Counted from the first letter of the stretch, positions 11,685-23,400 are shown. The stretch: DNA of 64,000 bases from Coptis chinensis (GCA_015680905.1 CM027378.1:101949501-102013500); one strand, 5' to 3'. Notes: generated from the sequence alone by a model not told the origin. Program-made: numbers and translations.

Positions 11685-11712
11685 TTTTATCTCTCTCTCT
11701 CTCTCTCTCCAA
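11685..11712 (-). repeat. (GA)n tract upstream of the MAPK gene
   Basis: A CT run on the plus strand reads as GA on the coding strand, about 400 bases upstream of ATG 11284. GA-rich tracts are frequent in plant promoters and leaders, so it may lie in the MAPK promoter or 5' untranslated region. Confidence 0.45.
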
Positions 11713-13781
11713 TTCTCATTCATGAAGAAACAAACAAGACTTATTATTATCTCACGCCTTTTCTTATTTTTAAAATAAAAAACATGATCCGAGTTTTATT
11801 TTGTCAAGGAACTTTAAATCACTATCGGCTCTAACTAAACTAGCTTCGTGTCGGCTTTGTGGTGGTGGTCATTGGTCAGTTGGGTCTATTAACTCTATAT
11901 ATATGACGAAATTTTGACCGTATTGACTTTCCCTATATATATCGACCTTAATACATTTCACCGGTAGGATCAATATCGGATACCTGAATATCTTGACATA
12001 TATCTTCAATGGTTTGTCGACGATTCATGGTTTAGATGCAGTGAGATATTGAGATAGACACAGTTTATATGGTAACAACTAATTTGCTTGATTATTATGA
12101 TAGATGGATTTCAAGAGTTTGAGACTTTGCGAGGCGTTTGATTTTTGAAATATTTCCCTTGATTAAATATCTTATTACTTGGAAAAATTAGTCTCAAATT
12201 TGACTGAAAGATGTATTTGTTACGTCTGCTTGTTCTTAACCGTGCACGTACAATCACGCTGAAGTGCTAAACTATAACTAGAAAAATGCAGGGCAGGCTA
12301 ACAATCAGGCTACAGTATTTTTTTTTTTGGTCGGAAAGTCTACAAGTGTACAATTCATGATTAAATTGCGCACTGGTGTACTGTGGACAGCGTGGCCATA
12401 GTGCTGTACTAGTATCATCGAAGTTAGAACTTAAAAATCATAGAAGGATAAGATTTGCAATTGGAAAACGAGGACATGTGAGGATGTGTAACATGAAACA
12501 AGCGAGATGCCGAGATATATGAAGTTTATTTTATTTACCTAACAGTTTATGATGAATTGAATCTGTACCACTGCAACCACATGTTGCTTGTTCTGTTCTA
12601 ATCGAAAATACACATGTTGCTTGTTCTATTGTTTACACGAGCAGAATGTCATATTGGAGGATCTTGGACCATACCTACCCGCCCCTATCCAAGTCTTTAT
12701 GCATGATTGCATGAACCAGTGAACCACTTCGCTTTCAAACACGGACGGGACGAAGTAATCCGAAGTAATCAATCAAGTCTGATCCTTCACTCACATAACC
12801 AGAAGTATTGTCCATCTTGACCACATATTTTAAGTTTTTAACCAACAGTTCAATATATACTGAATCCCTCCCCCCAAAAAAAAAACGGAAAACTATTTCG
12901 GACCTTTTCCAAGCCTTGATATTTCGATTTCGTATAGGCTGCACCTACCCTATTTCAAGCGAAAAGGAATGCGGCTCACAATTTTTTTTTTTTTTGAAAC
13001 TTGAAAGTCGTTCAAAATCATGGCTAACGTCATTGAACAAAAGTAGGACTGAATCTTCAATCGATAATTTTCGTTTTCAATATAATAAACAACATGCATT
13101 GCATGGCACGACTCTTTTCATGCAAGCCAAGTTAGCCAGGCCCAGCTAAGATTGGACGGAAAAAAAGTATTTTTCTGTTAAAATATGCTTTTGTTTGACA
13201 ATATTATGTTATTTGGACCTTGCTTATCCCGTAATCCATCACACCCTTGAATGTTTCCCAGACATTCTCCAAAAAATTTAACTTTTCAAGCGAAGTTTGG
13301 CCGCATGGCATTTTCTCGTTGGGCCGGCTGAATATTTTATTTTTTTATGCGGACTAATTTAGCAAATAGTCTCGCTGGAGAAACGATAACTTTGATGATT
13401 CTAAGTCACTATGGTCACTTTTTCTTCCACTTTTAGCAAAGTATAGATTTTGGATCGTATGCTCGCCTTTAGTGCTTTTCTGAGTTCGTTTCTTTCACTC
13501 TCCAGTCTTAACGTGCGTCCATGGCTGCGGTATTGAGCAAACTAATTATGCAAGGCACTACCGAGTTTTGATTAATGTTTCACAAATTCAATGGATAGTA
13601 CTTTAGCCACCAACAAAGGCAAATTTCGTTGGATTCCTAAATATCAAATTTCTGTTTTCCAAGTGCGCCGTACACCACAGTCTAACAGTCTTGAAAAGTC
13701 CCAAAAATCAGCTATATATCGAACAATCAAGAATACAATTTTTCGGTGAACAACAATATTTTAGGGGTACCTACCAAAATA

Positions 13782-13991
13782 TATCAGACATCCTGAATTG
13801 TTGTAATATCAGATTTCCACAATTAAATGGAGGTCACGTGTCTGAAAAAAGATGACGGTGTCTTTTCTGGCCTATACACAAAAACATGCACCCATTCAAC
13901 ATGGCTAACTTTCATTCTAAGGAAGCTTTCTTTGATATCAGATATCCTGAATTGTTGTAATATCAGATTTCCACAATTAAATGGAGGTCAC
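13782..13991 (+). repeat. ~55 bp direct duplication
   Basis: The phrase beginning ATCCTGAATTGTTGTAATAT and ending ATTAAATGGAGGTCAC occurs at about 13782-13837 and again at 13936-13991, nearly identical, 154 bases apart. Confidence 0.8.
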
Positions 13992-14330
13992 ATATAGCTT
14001 ACTGGAAATTTTTGTTTAATACAAACTGCATAACAATGACGATTGCAACCTGCAGTGTCACAAATTAGCACAAGTTGAGATTTAATAAGTAAGATCCCAC
14101 CTATGAGAACCTTACCATAAATTTAGGGTGTCGCTAGCTAAGAACAACGCTGTCTACCGAAACAAAGAAAAATTCACTAAACCCTGGATATTCTAATACT
14201 TCTACAAAATCAGCTCGTTCATGCATTCACACCACATCTATGTGGTGTTGGAAGTTCATTTGTGAGCCAATAGTTTTATGATTCTGCAGTCCTTTTTTGG
14301 TGCAATTTAAAATAATAATATGGAACTCAC

Positions 14331-14652
14331 TCTTCCTTTGGAACAATGGGCATAAACGCGTAAAAATGGCGATGAATTGCTATCAGCAGCAATGACTCCT
14401 TTGCCCATAAACCAATGCCACAGTAGTGCACTGAACATAATAAATCCATCAACGGAGGAAGGACATTAGAATTAGAGTATCACTCAAGTATAAATGCCGT
14501 TTCAATCTCAATGAAAATTTTCTTGCCTGTAATAATCAGGATTGGGAACAAACGTTGTCGTGCTGAGGAGACCATAGTTCCCACCAATTAAAGTCTGCCT
14601 ACAGTATACTTTAGTATTGTACTTGGATGTCATTCCCAATTGATCTAAGTAC
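14331..14652 (-). pseudogene. Heparanase-like (GH79) gene relic, two exons
   Basis: Exon 14652-14527 encodes YLDQLGMTSKYNTKVYCRQT followed by LIGGNYGLLSTTTFVPNPDYY. Exon 14430-14331 encodes ALLWHWFMGKGVIAADSNSS followed by PFLRVYAHCSKGR. These match the C-terminal third of plant heparanase-like proteins (beta-glucuronidase-like GH79 enzymes of the cell wall). The exons join in phase (split serine) through an intron with a GC donor and AG acceptor, and end at a good GTGAGT donor. There is no stop inside. About 75 of the ~540 residues expected are visible; neither earlier exons with the catalytic glutamates nor a terminal exon were found nearby. It is a fragment, possibly carried here by a transposon. 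Confidence 0.75.
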
Positions 14653-15514
14653 CTGAAGTACGTATGGATATCATACAGAAAATCTTAAAAACCCAAATCC
14701 CTTAACTTCGTCCCCAACTCCTCAAATTTCCAAATTTCACTCAAAAGAAGAAATGCTAAAATCTCTGTTCTCAATATTAGTTCCATTAATACCACTAACT
14801 TAAAGCTACAACTCTTCAACCTCTCTGTTTCTTCAAAATAGAGCTCTATCGTCAGTCGGGGAAGTGCTCGTTAGTTGTCATTAAAGTGTAGTAGGCAAAT
14901 TACAGAAAAATTAAACAAATTACAGAAAAGTTAAGCATTTACCTTTAAGATCCAAAATGCCAAATGAACCTCCATTATAGATTGCACTTTGAAAAATTTT
15001 GTTTTCAATTTCTCAAAAGAGAGAAAGAGAGAGGAGAGAGCAATCGCGATTCTATTTGGAGAGCAAATTCTATTTTTGGCTTCGGTCAAATTTTGTTTCC
15101 TAAAATACCCTCCCATATTTCGTGATTTAGAACTCGCGATTGATTCAGTCAAATTTTGGTCACATCCATTGGATTGCACCAGATGAAAGGCCGAGATTCA
15201 CTGTGCCCATAATGTGGCTACAGTACCTGTGGTTGTATCCCTCCCCATATATATATATATATATTTTAGGTCTTACAAGATGTGATTACGTGAATGCGTT
15301 AAGGTATGCAAGTTAGTCAACTTAAACCACTTGTTTCATCAGAGTGATGCTTAGAATCAACTACCAACTGCTGCTTCGAATATGCATTTATCAACATAAG
15401 ATCTATAACTAGTGGCACGCAGACTCCACTCAAAGGATTTTACATAGGTAGTAAGACAGCCAGTACTTCAAATGAAGAATTTTATTGACATGCCAAGGAC
15501 AAGTAGGTAGAACT
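14653..15514. other. Stretch between two gene relics
   Basis: No gene is recognised. It contains a short AT repeat (about 15248-15265). The GAGA-rich phrase near 15015 is low complexity. Confidence 0.4.
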
Positions 15515-16335
15515 TCTAGTGCCGTTCACCAAGTTCTCTCCAGAGTTCTTCCTCCATTTGGTGCAAGTTCAAAAACTGAGGAACACCAAAGTGTGAATTA
15601 AGAAGAAACCCTGAATAGAAGAAACTAAAAAAAATAAGAAGGGAAGTAAGGGAAAAGAGAATCACCATTAGCAGCTTCACCATTGGCTCCATCTTTAAAG
15701 TTGCATATGGTAAATAGATTGGTGAACAAGTTCTGTATCTTCCTCTATGGGCATGTAAGACACCTGTAACTAAAAGGAAAAGAACATAAGTAATGAGATA
15801 GATGCAATTGATTCCAAGTTTCCAACTCATCATGACCAGATAGGCGGGTAGTTCAAAAAGTTAAAAATGGGTACCAGTTATCAAATATGCCATATGCGTA
15901 TGGTGAACCAGACCCAACAAAGGATTTTCGATTTAGCCTCCCTTGTTGTCAACATAATCATCAACAGTACAGATACAGCTTAGGTCAGCAGTCAGCTGAA
16001 TTAAGCAGAGAAAACATTGTATGATGACCACTGCATCCCATCTCGGGAATCATATTACAGACAGACATTTACTACAATATGAACAAACGCGGATGGCCAG
16101 TAGCTCCAATGCCTCTGTAGCTAAAAATCCTTCTCTTGTTTGTGTGCTCATGCAAGATGCCTGAAAAACATAATGAATATATTCAAATACGAGAATGGGG
16201 AATCAGAGAAGAGTTTGTTTTTCATTTACCTTGATTCCAAAATCCTATGCCGAAGCTGGTAATGAACAGCTCCTCTAGCTATTTTTCCAAGCATGTAAAG
16301 GTTGATCTCAGTGAGGTACAATCTTAACGAGCTGT
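15515..16335 (-). pseudogene. 20S proteasome beta-5 subunit (PBE-like) relic
   Basis: Minus-strand segments follow the order of the plant beta-5 subunit. Segment 16333-16230 encodes EINLYMLGKIARGAVHYQLR (intact family: EINPYMLGxxAGGAxDC), with a GTAAAT donor. Segment 16160-16080, after a TTTTTCAG acceptor, encodes LHEHTNKRRIF and SYRGIG. Segment about 15960-15862 encodes YVDNKGG and, in a shifted frame, GRLNRKSFVGSGSPYAYGIF. Segment about 15725-15660 encodes NLFTICNFKDGANGEAAN, and 15565-15515 has a remnant of the GPxGWKKLSG region. Frame changes, a stop, deletions and loss of the catalytic N-terminal region make this a clear pseudogene. Retained introns show it is not a processed retrocopy. 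Confidence 0.75.
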
Positions 16336-17582
16336 GATACTGCAAATACAGGAAAGCAAACTTGATGGAGCGTTTCATGAAACTTCAGCAATAAGTTGTA
16401 CATTAATTTACTGTTAATAGACACCCTAAATACTGGAGCAATTACTTTGTGTAGCATTTTGATTTTTGAATGTTCTTTTTGAAGTAGCAAATGGTAGGGA
16501 CATGTTCTAATCCTTCAGCCTGATAAGCCCTTGTGTATATGCAATCCTTGTATATCGATTTTAATAGATTAGACCGGGTCGTCTAGGTTGAGTTCTGTTT
16601 TAGGTTATGTAATTTTATTACCTGATCAGAAACGGTTAGTATCATGGGAACAGCAACTAAGATGACCCAGTGACTGTGCAAATAGCTTTATACTTGCTTG
16701 AACATGAAATTCATATAAAAAAATAAATTCAGACCTGAGAATTCTTAGAGGATCAATATGACCATATGTCGTTGGAATTCTTACTTGTCTCAGCCGCGAA
16801 ATATTCTAGTGTGTGTGATCTAGGTTTTTAACTTTTTCTTAAAAATCTTTTGAGTCTCTTCTACCTACTTCAAGAAGAACGGGTGAAAACAAGGATTTAT
16901 TATAGGAAACTTCAACATCCAGGTGGCTGAAATTAGGGCACCTTTTTTAGCGATTAACCCGCACAGAGAAACACGAGATTGAAATACAGCAATTCCAGAC
17001 ACATCATTTCCGTTATTGAAAATTAAACAAAATTGAGTGAGAAGATAAATAACCGACGCAAAATAGTATGGATTGTGAACTAAATATATAATATTTGAAT
17101 GCAGACAAATGCCAAAGATAATAGACTGATTGCACAAGGAAATAAAGAAAATGATGGACTGCTTACGGGTGGATGATCACTTCAGCAGTTTAGCATATTG
17201 CCATCTTCACCAGAAAAGAAATAAGTCATGCACTCTATAATGCCCAACCCTATTGAAAGTAGAAATACATAGGGATTTTACTTGACATGCACAGAAGAAC
17301 TGAATCAAGTTTGTGTGAGGAAGTATCGAAGTTTCACATAACAGAGGAAACAAAACAGGGTGATATATAAAAGACAATAGAACGGATCTCTAACATGATG
17401 AACTAACTACTGCTAAACAATTATTTTTTATTAAAATTAACCCGTTGTTGCTAAATGCAGTCAATCTGGTTAGCTGGAATGTCTAAAATGAGGTTGCAGT
17501 ACATCAATTTCGTTATAAGAAATGAAAATCATATAAGAATATAATGACCTTTAAACAGCTCACCAAGCTGAGAGACATTACC
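16336..17582. other. Stretch downstream of the NLR gene
   Basis: No supported gene. Part of it near 17580 is probably the NLR 3' untranslated region. The minus-strand open frames at 16308-16490 and 16865-17137 lack family motifs. Confidence 0.4.
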
Positions 17583-20252
17583 TCAATAACATGTGATGGA
17601 GGGTATGTGTCGCACTTTGTATAGTTCTTCTTCTCCTTGAACTCTGTCCTTGAACTCCTTTGGCATCAAACCAATCACCAATTTCTGAAGGCTAGTGATG
17701 AACCGCAGCCCATCTGGAAGCGTCTCCAAATTCTTGCAATCCCAAATCTCCAAATGGATAAAAGTAGGCATTGCTCCTTCGACCACTGTCCACTCTTCCA
17801 GTTCATACAAGCCCAGGAGTCGGAAAGTTTGGAGTCTAGGAAAGCCTTTCGCAGTACAAACCATCCCCTTTCCTTTATATGCATTACGTTGTAACTTGAG
17901 AGAGACTAAATTTGGTAGCTTCCCCAGTGTTTCCATTGGGTCTTGCTCAAGTTGAGAGGCATGCAAGGTTAATTTAATGAGAGTTGGCGGGAAGACATCT
18001 GGGTGGTGTACCTCAATCCGCCCCCACAAGTACAACTTAAGGAGGCGGTGGCAACACGAAAGTTGTGAGAGATCTTGAAAGATCTCCTCACTGGACAAAG
18101 ACAATGACAAGGAGCGGAGGAATTTGAGTTTAACAACAGATTTGAAAATGGTATTAGTTTGTTGTGTTGAGAGATCATATATTCCTAATTTGCGAACATT
18201 AGTCAAATTGATCAGACCTTGTTCTATTGAACTCCCATACCTTATGCTCAAAAGAGTCTGAAGGTTTTTCAAAGTGTCGATCCTCAAGCCCTTCCCATAA
18301 TTTATATCAAACAAGAGATGCCTTAATTCTTTCATTTTCCATATTACATCAGGTAACTCTGGAGAAGCATTGGCAATATAGCTACTTCGCAAGTCAAGAG
18401 TTTGAAGGCTGCATAAGTTACCAATTGAATTTGGAATTTCTGTTAAGCAACTTCCGTTCAACCCCAAGTATCTCAAGTGAATTAACTTTCCAATGTCATT
18501 AGGCAAGTATTTAACACTTAGACTTCCAAAATCTAAGATCCTAAGTAACTTGAATTTCTTCCACATAAAGTTCAAGTGCTTATGTGAAATTATGAAGCCA
18601 CTCTGCAGAATAAGAAGAGAACGAAGGCCGCCGTTGATATTCTTAAGGGAAATGTACTTACTGATTTCATAGTCCGAATGGATGGCGTGCCTGCGAGATT
18701 TAGCTGAGGGAGCATCATTTATGCTCCCAGTCCCACCTAGAATCTCCAGAAACCTTTCCTCTTTTGACTTTGCCACCGCGAAGTCCCTCCAAACATCATG
18801 AACATGGCATGTTTTAACTGTCCCAAAACTCATTTCAATAACTTGTACCATGCACCTAGCAATCAACTCCTTCAAGCAATTCTCAGCAGCAGCTTCCATG
18901 GCTTCTTCTCTTTCTTGAGGTATGAACCCCTCTGCAACCCACAAACGGATCAGTTTCTTCGCGCGGATGTTGGAATCATCTGGAAAGTGACTGAAATAGA
19001 GAAAGCACGATTTCAAGTGGTGAGGTAAATCATTGTAGCTTAATGCTAATATTTTTGAAATTCGATCTTCGTCGCCTTTATGCAAATGCCAACTGATGTT
19101 GTGATGCACCTCCACCCATTCATCCCAAGTCTTTTTTGTCAACAATAATCCTCCCAATACAACAATGGCCAAAGGCAAACCCCCACACCTTTTCACCATC
19201 TCTGTTCCTAGCTCAACCAAATTGCTAGGGCAATTTGTATTAGGAAATGCCTTCTGGCAAAACAAAGCCCAACTCTCACCTTCAGTTAAACATTGTGGTT
19301 CATAAGGTTTGGTTTGTGAATCTGCATGGAGAGCAACTTTAACGTTCCGGCTTGTAAGCATTACTTTACTTCCTTTCTCCCCATTCGGGAATGCAGGTTT
19401 TAGAACATCCCAAGCCTCTGTACTCCATATATCATCAAGAACAACCAAATAATGTTTCGATTCAAGAAAAACATATATCTCTCTTAACAACTGTTCCTCA
19501 CTCCACTGATTGAAAATCCCCATTTCATCTACATTAATTCCATTAAATTCTACCAAGATTGTCCGCAAAATATCTGTTAAATTGTATTCTTTCGAAACAT
19601 ATATCCAAAAACAGCAATCAAACCAACTCTTGATACCATGATGATTATAAACTTTAAAGGCAAGAGTAGTCTTACCAATACCACCCATGCCAATAATTGA
19701 AATCACGCGGAGTTTTGTGTCTTCATTCATTAATTGGGCCATTACTTGTGCAGTATCTTCCTCCAAAGCAACTATAGAATCTTCCTTCATGTGAGGAAGG
19801 AGTCGCCGCCATCGCCTTGTACTCTCATTTGCAGAACTGATAACTTCACCAGTCTTAATAATGCTGTACTTTTCGCGGTTGTTGGAGATATTGTGAAGTC
19901 TAGTTTGGATCGATGTAATCTCTTTTCCAATTGTGCGGAGATCTTTCCATTTATTCAGCACAGAAGTAGCTCTCTTGACAAAGCCTTTTCTGTTTTGAAA
20001 CTCAATCTTGAGGATATAAGTGTCAATTACATCGTCTACATCATAAGCTACTTCTCTGATTTCTGAAACCCAGAGTCGAACTCTTTCATCTTTTTCTTGT
20101 TTTGAGTCCGCGTCTTTCAAGAAGCATTGAATCCACTTGAGCTCATTTTTCATCTCCTCGACTTGATCACGCATCCCATGCAAATAAGATGTTTTCTGAA
20201 GCAGCAAATAAGCAAGTCTTTCTACAACAAACGCAACAACAGACTCAGCCAT
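17583..20252 (-). CDS. CC-NB-ARC-LRR disease resistance protein (RPP13/RPP8-like)
   Basis: A single exon encodes 889 residues from ATG 20252; a TTG-led extension four codons upstream is not a credible start. It is an intracellular immune receptor. Domains in order: an Rx-type coiled coil (1-170) with an EDVID-like VAYDVDDVID (69-77); NB-ARC with P-loop GMGGIGKTTLA (188-198), kinase-2 YLVVLDDIW (268-276), VMLTSRN (RNBS-B), GGLPLA (357-362) and a VHD variant of the MHD motif (484-486); then leucine-rich repeats (about 560-870). Length and motifs are complete, so it appears functional. The P-loop binds ADP/ATP, and the histidine-aspartate motif holds the resting state. The nearest named type is RPP13-like/At1g50180-like, from motif style only. 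Upstream are three W-box cores and a TATA box; 700 bases beyond the start lies a Helitron 5' end. Confidence 0.95.
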   Translation of the reverse strand: MAESVVAFVVERLAYLLLQKTSYLHGMRDQVEEMKNELKWIQCFLKDADSKQEKDERVRLWVSEIREVAYDVDDVIDTYILKIEFQNRKGFVKRATSVLNKWKDLRTIGKEITSIQTRLHNISNNREKYSIIKTGEVISSANESTRRWRRLLPHMKEDSIVALEEDTAQVMAQLMNEDTKLRVISIIGMGGIGKTTLAFKVYNHHGIKSWFDCCFWIYVSKEYNLTDILRTILVEFNGINVDEMGIFNQWSEEQLLREIYVFLESKHYLVVLDDIWSTEAWDVLKPAFPNGEKGSKVMLTSRNVKVALHADSQTKPYEPQCLTEGESWALFCQKAFPNTNCPSNLVELGTEMVKRCGGLPLAIVVLGGLLLTKKTWDEWVEVHHNISWHLHKGDEDRISKILALSYNDLPHHLKSCFLYFSHFPDDSNIRAKKLIRLWVAEGFIPQEREEAMEAAAENCLKELIARCMVQVIEMSFGTVKTCHVHDVWRDFAVAKSKEERFLEILGGTGSINDAPSAKSRRHAIHSDYEISKYISLKNINGGLRSLLILQSGFIISHKHLNFMWKKFKLLRILDFGSLSVKYLPNDIGKLIHLRYLGLNGSCLTEIPNSIGNLCSLQTLDLRSSYIANASPELPDVIWKMKELRHLLFDINYGKGLRIDTLKNLQTLLSIRYGSSIEQGLINLTNVRKLGIYDLSTQQTNTIFKSVVKLKFLRSLSLSLSSEEIFQDLSQLSCCHRLLKLYLWGRIEVHHPDVFPPTLIKLTLHASQLEQDPMETLGKLPNLVSLKLQRNAYKGKGMVCTAKGFPRLQTFRLLGLYELEEWTVVEGAMPTFIHLEIWDCKNLETLPDGLRFITSLQKLVIGLMPKEFKDRVQGEEELYKVRHIPSITCY

Positions 20253-20387
20253 CGTGTTCTTCAATTACCAATAGAAATGAAATAACAAGGTTTAAAACTT
20301 CAGATAATCAGACTTTGTACCTTACAGAGTTACAGGTTCATTTCTTTTCTTTGTTTTAAAATCTACGAAAGATAAGAGAACTAGACA

Positions 20388-20472
20388 AGTCAACTCCAAT
20401 TTTCTCTTTAATAACAATTGTTGACTCTGACCACAAATTCACCATAGGAATCCTTTTATACTTAAAAGTCAA
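20388..20472 (-). promoter_or_regulatory. NLR promoter: TATA box and three W-boxes
   Basis: On the coding (minus) strand TATAAAAGGA lies at 20460-20451, about 200 bases upstream of ATG 20252. The WRKY core TTGACT appears at 20393-20388 and 20472-20467 on the minus strand and at 20421-20426 on the plus strand. The combination fits a defence-inducible promoter; function is inferred. Confidence 0.5.
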
Positions 20473-20519
20473 ACAAACCCTCACCAGTCACCACAAGGAA
20501 CATGAGTGTGAAGTTTATT

Positions 20520-20775
20520 AAGCAGTGGGGGAGTGAGCGGAGAGGGAGAAGAAGAGAGAGAGTCCGTAGAGAGAAAGAGAGGGTAAGAAAGGAAGATGGG
20601 AGGACAGAAACCAACCAAACAGATTATTTGGAGAAAAATAGGAAGAGTGGATATTTAGAGGAAGATAGTCTGGGAGAAGGGAGATGGAAAAGGGTGGATA
20701 TTTAGAGTGGAGAGGGAGAGGAAAAGGGAGAAAAACGAAGAAAAAAGCGGAAAGAGATGAAGACAGACAGACAGA
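20520..20775 (+). repeat. Purine-rich (GA-rich) tract
   Basis: About 250 bases are almost all A and G (GAGAGAAAGAGAGGGTAAGA and similar), with an internal partial duplication around GACAGAAACCAAC at about 20604 and 20770. The open frames over it are low complexity. Confidence 0.7.
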
Positions 20776-21108
20776 AACCAACTTTCTCCCAAAATGTTCT
20801 CCGCTCACGGAATATTCTTCAATTAAAAAGAAATCACAAAGGGTGGTGTGTTACTTCCATTTTGTAATGATTAAGGGATCACCGAAATAATGTCCAAAAC
20901 CCAATGATAAACACATAATCTATCCATATCTCTACTAATATAAATAACCTGCCATCTTAAAAATAATCAGCCTTTTCAGTACCCATAATGTCCTTAACAA
21001 GTGTTGAGAAAAAAATAGATGAGTGGGCAAACAAATAGACAACATAGTAATTTACTTTTTTCCTTTCCATTTATAGCCTGTAGTTTAATAAGAATAAAGT
21101 GCATATAC

Positions 21109-21287
21109 TAGGGGTGGGCAATGGGCCGGGTCGGACTAGCCCGGCCCTAAACATTTAAAGCCTTTCAAATATTAGGGTCGGGTAGCGGCCCTACCTAAAA
21201 GTCGGCATAGGGTTCGAGGTCGGGCGGGTCCTGAGTCTAAACCTCGAAGCTTACCCTACCCTAAGCCCTCTTTAAAGGCTTTAGGGC

Positions 21288-21318
<31 letters not shown>

Positions 21319-22408
21319 CATCATCGGGTTTAAAAACTCATTTATATTACAAAAATGTCAATAATCTACAAACTCAAAGTCCAACCAATCTAAGTAATAA
21401 TCTTGTATAAGTCCAAAAATTTAAATGCATATCCACAATCTAATGAACTCAAGTACATCGAGAGTTGAATTTGTTATTCATTGTACTCAAACCTCACTAA
21501 AATTACATTTTAAATTGAAATACATGTAGACAAATAATTATATTATCATTTTAAAGGAAGAAGTAATAGATATAAAGAAGAAACATAATAGTTTTGGTTA
21601 AGAGGGTCATGGAAGTTGTTAAACTATTTGTAATATCATAAATTATTTATATAATAGATTCAAACAAATATAATATTACATTTCTTCTAATTTAAAAAGT
21701 AATTCAAGCTTTGTATATGGAAATGAAAATATTGGCTTTTGAACAAGTGATGGAGAAAGGTTTGAGATTACAAATGTCATTTTTCCTCGACAAAGGTTGT
21801 TTTTTGTTTCTATGTTTTGAATGTCCGCTCAGATTTTGCTTTAATGGTGTGGAAGGAAATCTTTAGTTTTAGACTTGGCTTGGATGTGAATAAAAATATA
21901 ATTTATAAGAAATAAGTGAGAAAAGAAATTGAGAATAATAAGTTATGGACTTTGACTTGATGATCAAAGGAATAAAGTCTTATTTTTTATTAAATTTAGT
22001 GCTTCATTGTTCTTCATGGTACATTAAGTTGACAAGTTTTTGTTATATAAGACAAGTTATTAGAAGTACCACTTGGGTGTAAGTGATAAATTATAAAGGA
22101 CAATGTTATTTTAATTGAAAATATTTAACAAAAGAGTTGGACAATTATGGTATGTGTATTTATAGTGAAAGTGTGAAACAGGGCGGTTTGGGCTTGGTTA
22201 GGGCTTAGTTAGGGGTCGGGGCTAATGAGGGTTTGAATTAGGTCGGGCCTATGTTTTAGAATCTTAGCCCTAGCCACGCCTAGAAGGCATTAGGCTGGTC
22301 GGCCGGCCCTAAACTCTGTGAGGGCTTTAGTTGTGAGGGCTTTATAGGGCTTAGGGTCGGGTCGGTCAGGGCCGGGTTAGGGTCGTTAGGGCCAAATTCC
22401 CACCCCTA
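21109..22408. mobile_element. hAT-type non-autonomous element (1.3 kb)
   Basis: Ends are TAGGGGTGGGCA and TTCCCACCCCTA, inverted repeats of the hAT type. The 8-bp direct repeat GCATATAC flanks both sides exactly (21101-21108 and 22409-22416). Both subterminal regions are packed with GGGCCGGGTCGG / GGTCGGG motifs, likely transposase binding repeats. No transposase frame is visible. Confidence 0.9.
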
Positions 22409-22485
22409 GCATATACAGAGGTTTTTTTTTGTCTTTTTGAAGATGTTATTAAATGTACGTACTTTTTCTTTATGTCGCCATCATA

Positions 22486-23400
22486 CAATGTTTAACGCAT
22501 ATGCACAATCCACATTAAACATGATTATGTATCCCATCTACTTTACTTTTTTAGTTGACCCACAATGTTTAACGCATCTGCAATGTCAACATTAAGCATG
22601 CCTATGCATCCTAACTACTCTAACTTTTCAGTCTATTTTTTTGTTCCCATAAGTATCTGCTAACTTTTCAAAACAGTTGTGTGGTACCCCGTTAGAACGC
22701 ATTGGTGTTACCAACGCTTCTGTAGAGGAAAGAAAGAGTTTTACTATCAGCCATATTTTCTCATCACATTATTTGGCCCTTTCTATACATATAGAGCCAG
22801 TGAGTACAAAGATCTTGCCCATTATCTCCCCGTTTTTGCCTTTCGCCGTGAGTCATTACAATGTGTTTAACCCCACCATAACTAAAAAATAAACCTGCTT
22901 TACATTTTATTTTATTTTTTAAAATATCCCTAACATTATTTTCTTTCCTCTTCAAATACTTGCCTCGGGGGCACTTCAGTGCAGTCGGCACACAATGTTG
23001 AACGCATTTGCAATGTCCACAATAAGCATGACTATGCATCCTACCTACTCTACCTTTTCAGTTTATTTTTTTGTTTCCATAAGTATCTGCTAACTTTTAA
23101 AAACAGCTGTGTGGGACCCTGTTAGAACGCATCGGTGTTGCCAACGCTTCTGTAGAGGAAAGAGAGAGTTTTACTACTAGCCAGATTTTCTCATCACATT
23201 ATTTGGCCCTTTCTATACATATAGAGCCAACATATTGCCCATTATCTCCCCAAATTTGTCGCCCGTGAGTCATTACAATGTGTTTAACCCCACCATAACT
23301 AAAAAACAAACCTGCTTTACATTTTAATTTTTTTTAAATATCTCTAACATTATTTTCTTACCTCTTCAAATACTTGCCTCGGGCGCACTGCAGTTCAACA
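22486..23400 (+). repeat. ~430 bp tandem duplication
   Basis: A unit from CACAATGTTTAACGCATCTG to the CTTGCCTCGGG phrase at about 22970 repeats at about 22990-23395 with small differences and a deletion. A third partial start (ACAATGTTTAACGCATATGC) lies near 22486. It lies upstream of the Rep/helicase gene and may be its duplicated promoter or leader region. Confidence 0.85.

Larger units (their letters stand above)
11285..14330. other. Long intergenic stretch upstream of the MAPK gene
   Basis: The first few hundred bases should hold the MAPK leader and promoter. Beyond about 11900 I see no gene: short open frames such as those at 12735-13149 have no family features. A short direct duplication occurs at 13782-13991 and is listed separately. 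Confidence 0.45.

Noticed and set aside
17637..19028. Several plus-strand open frames opposite the NLR gene
   Set aside because: They are shadows of the intact minus-strand coding region.
20253..20264. Upstream extension of the NLR to 20264
   Set aside because: The codon at 20264-20262 is TTG; the first ATG is at 20252-20250, followed by the usual MAESVVAFVVERL start.
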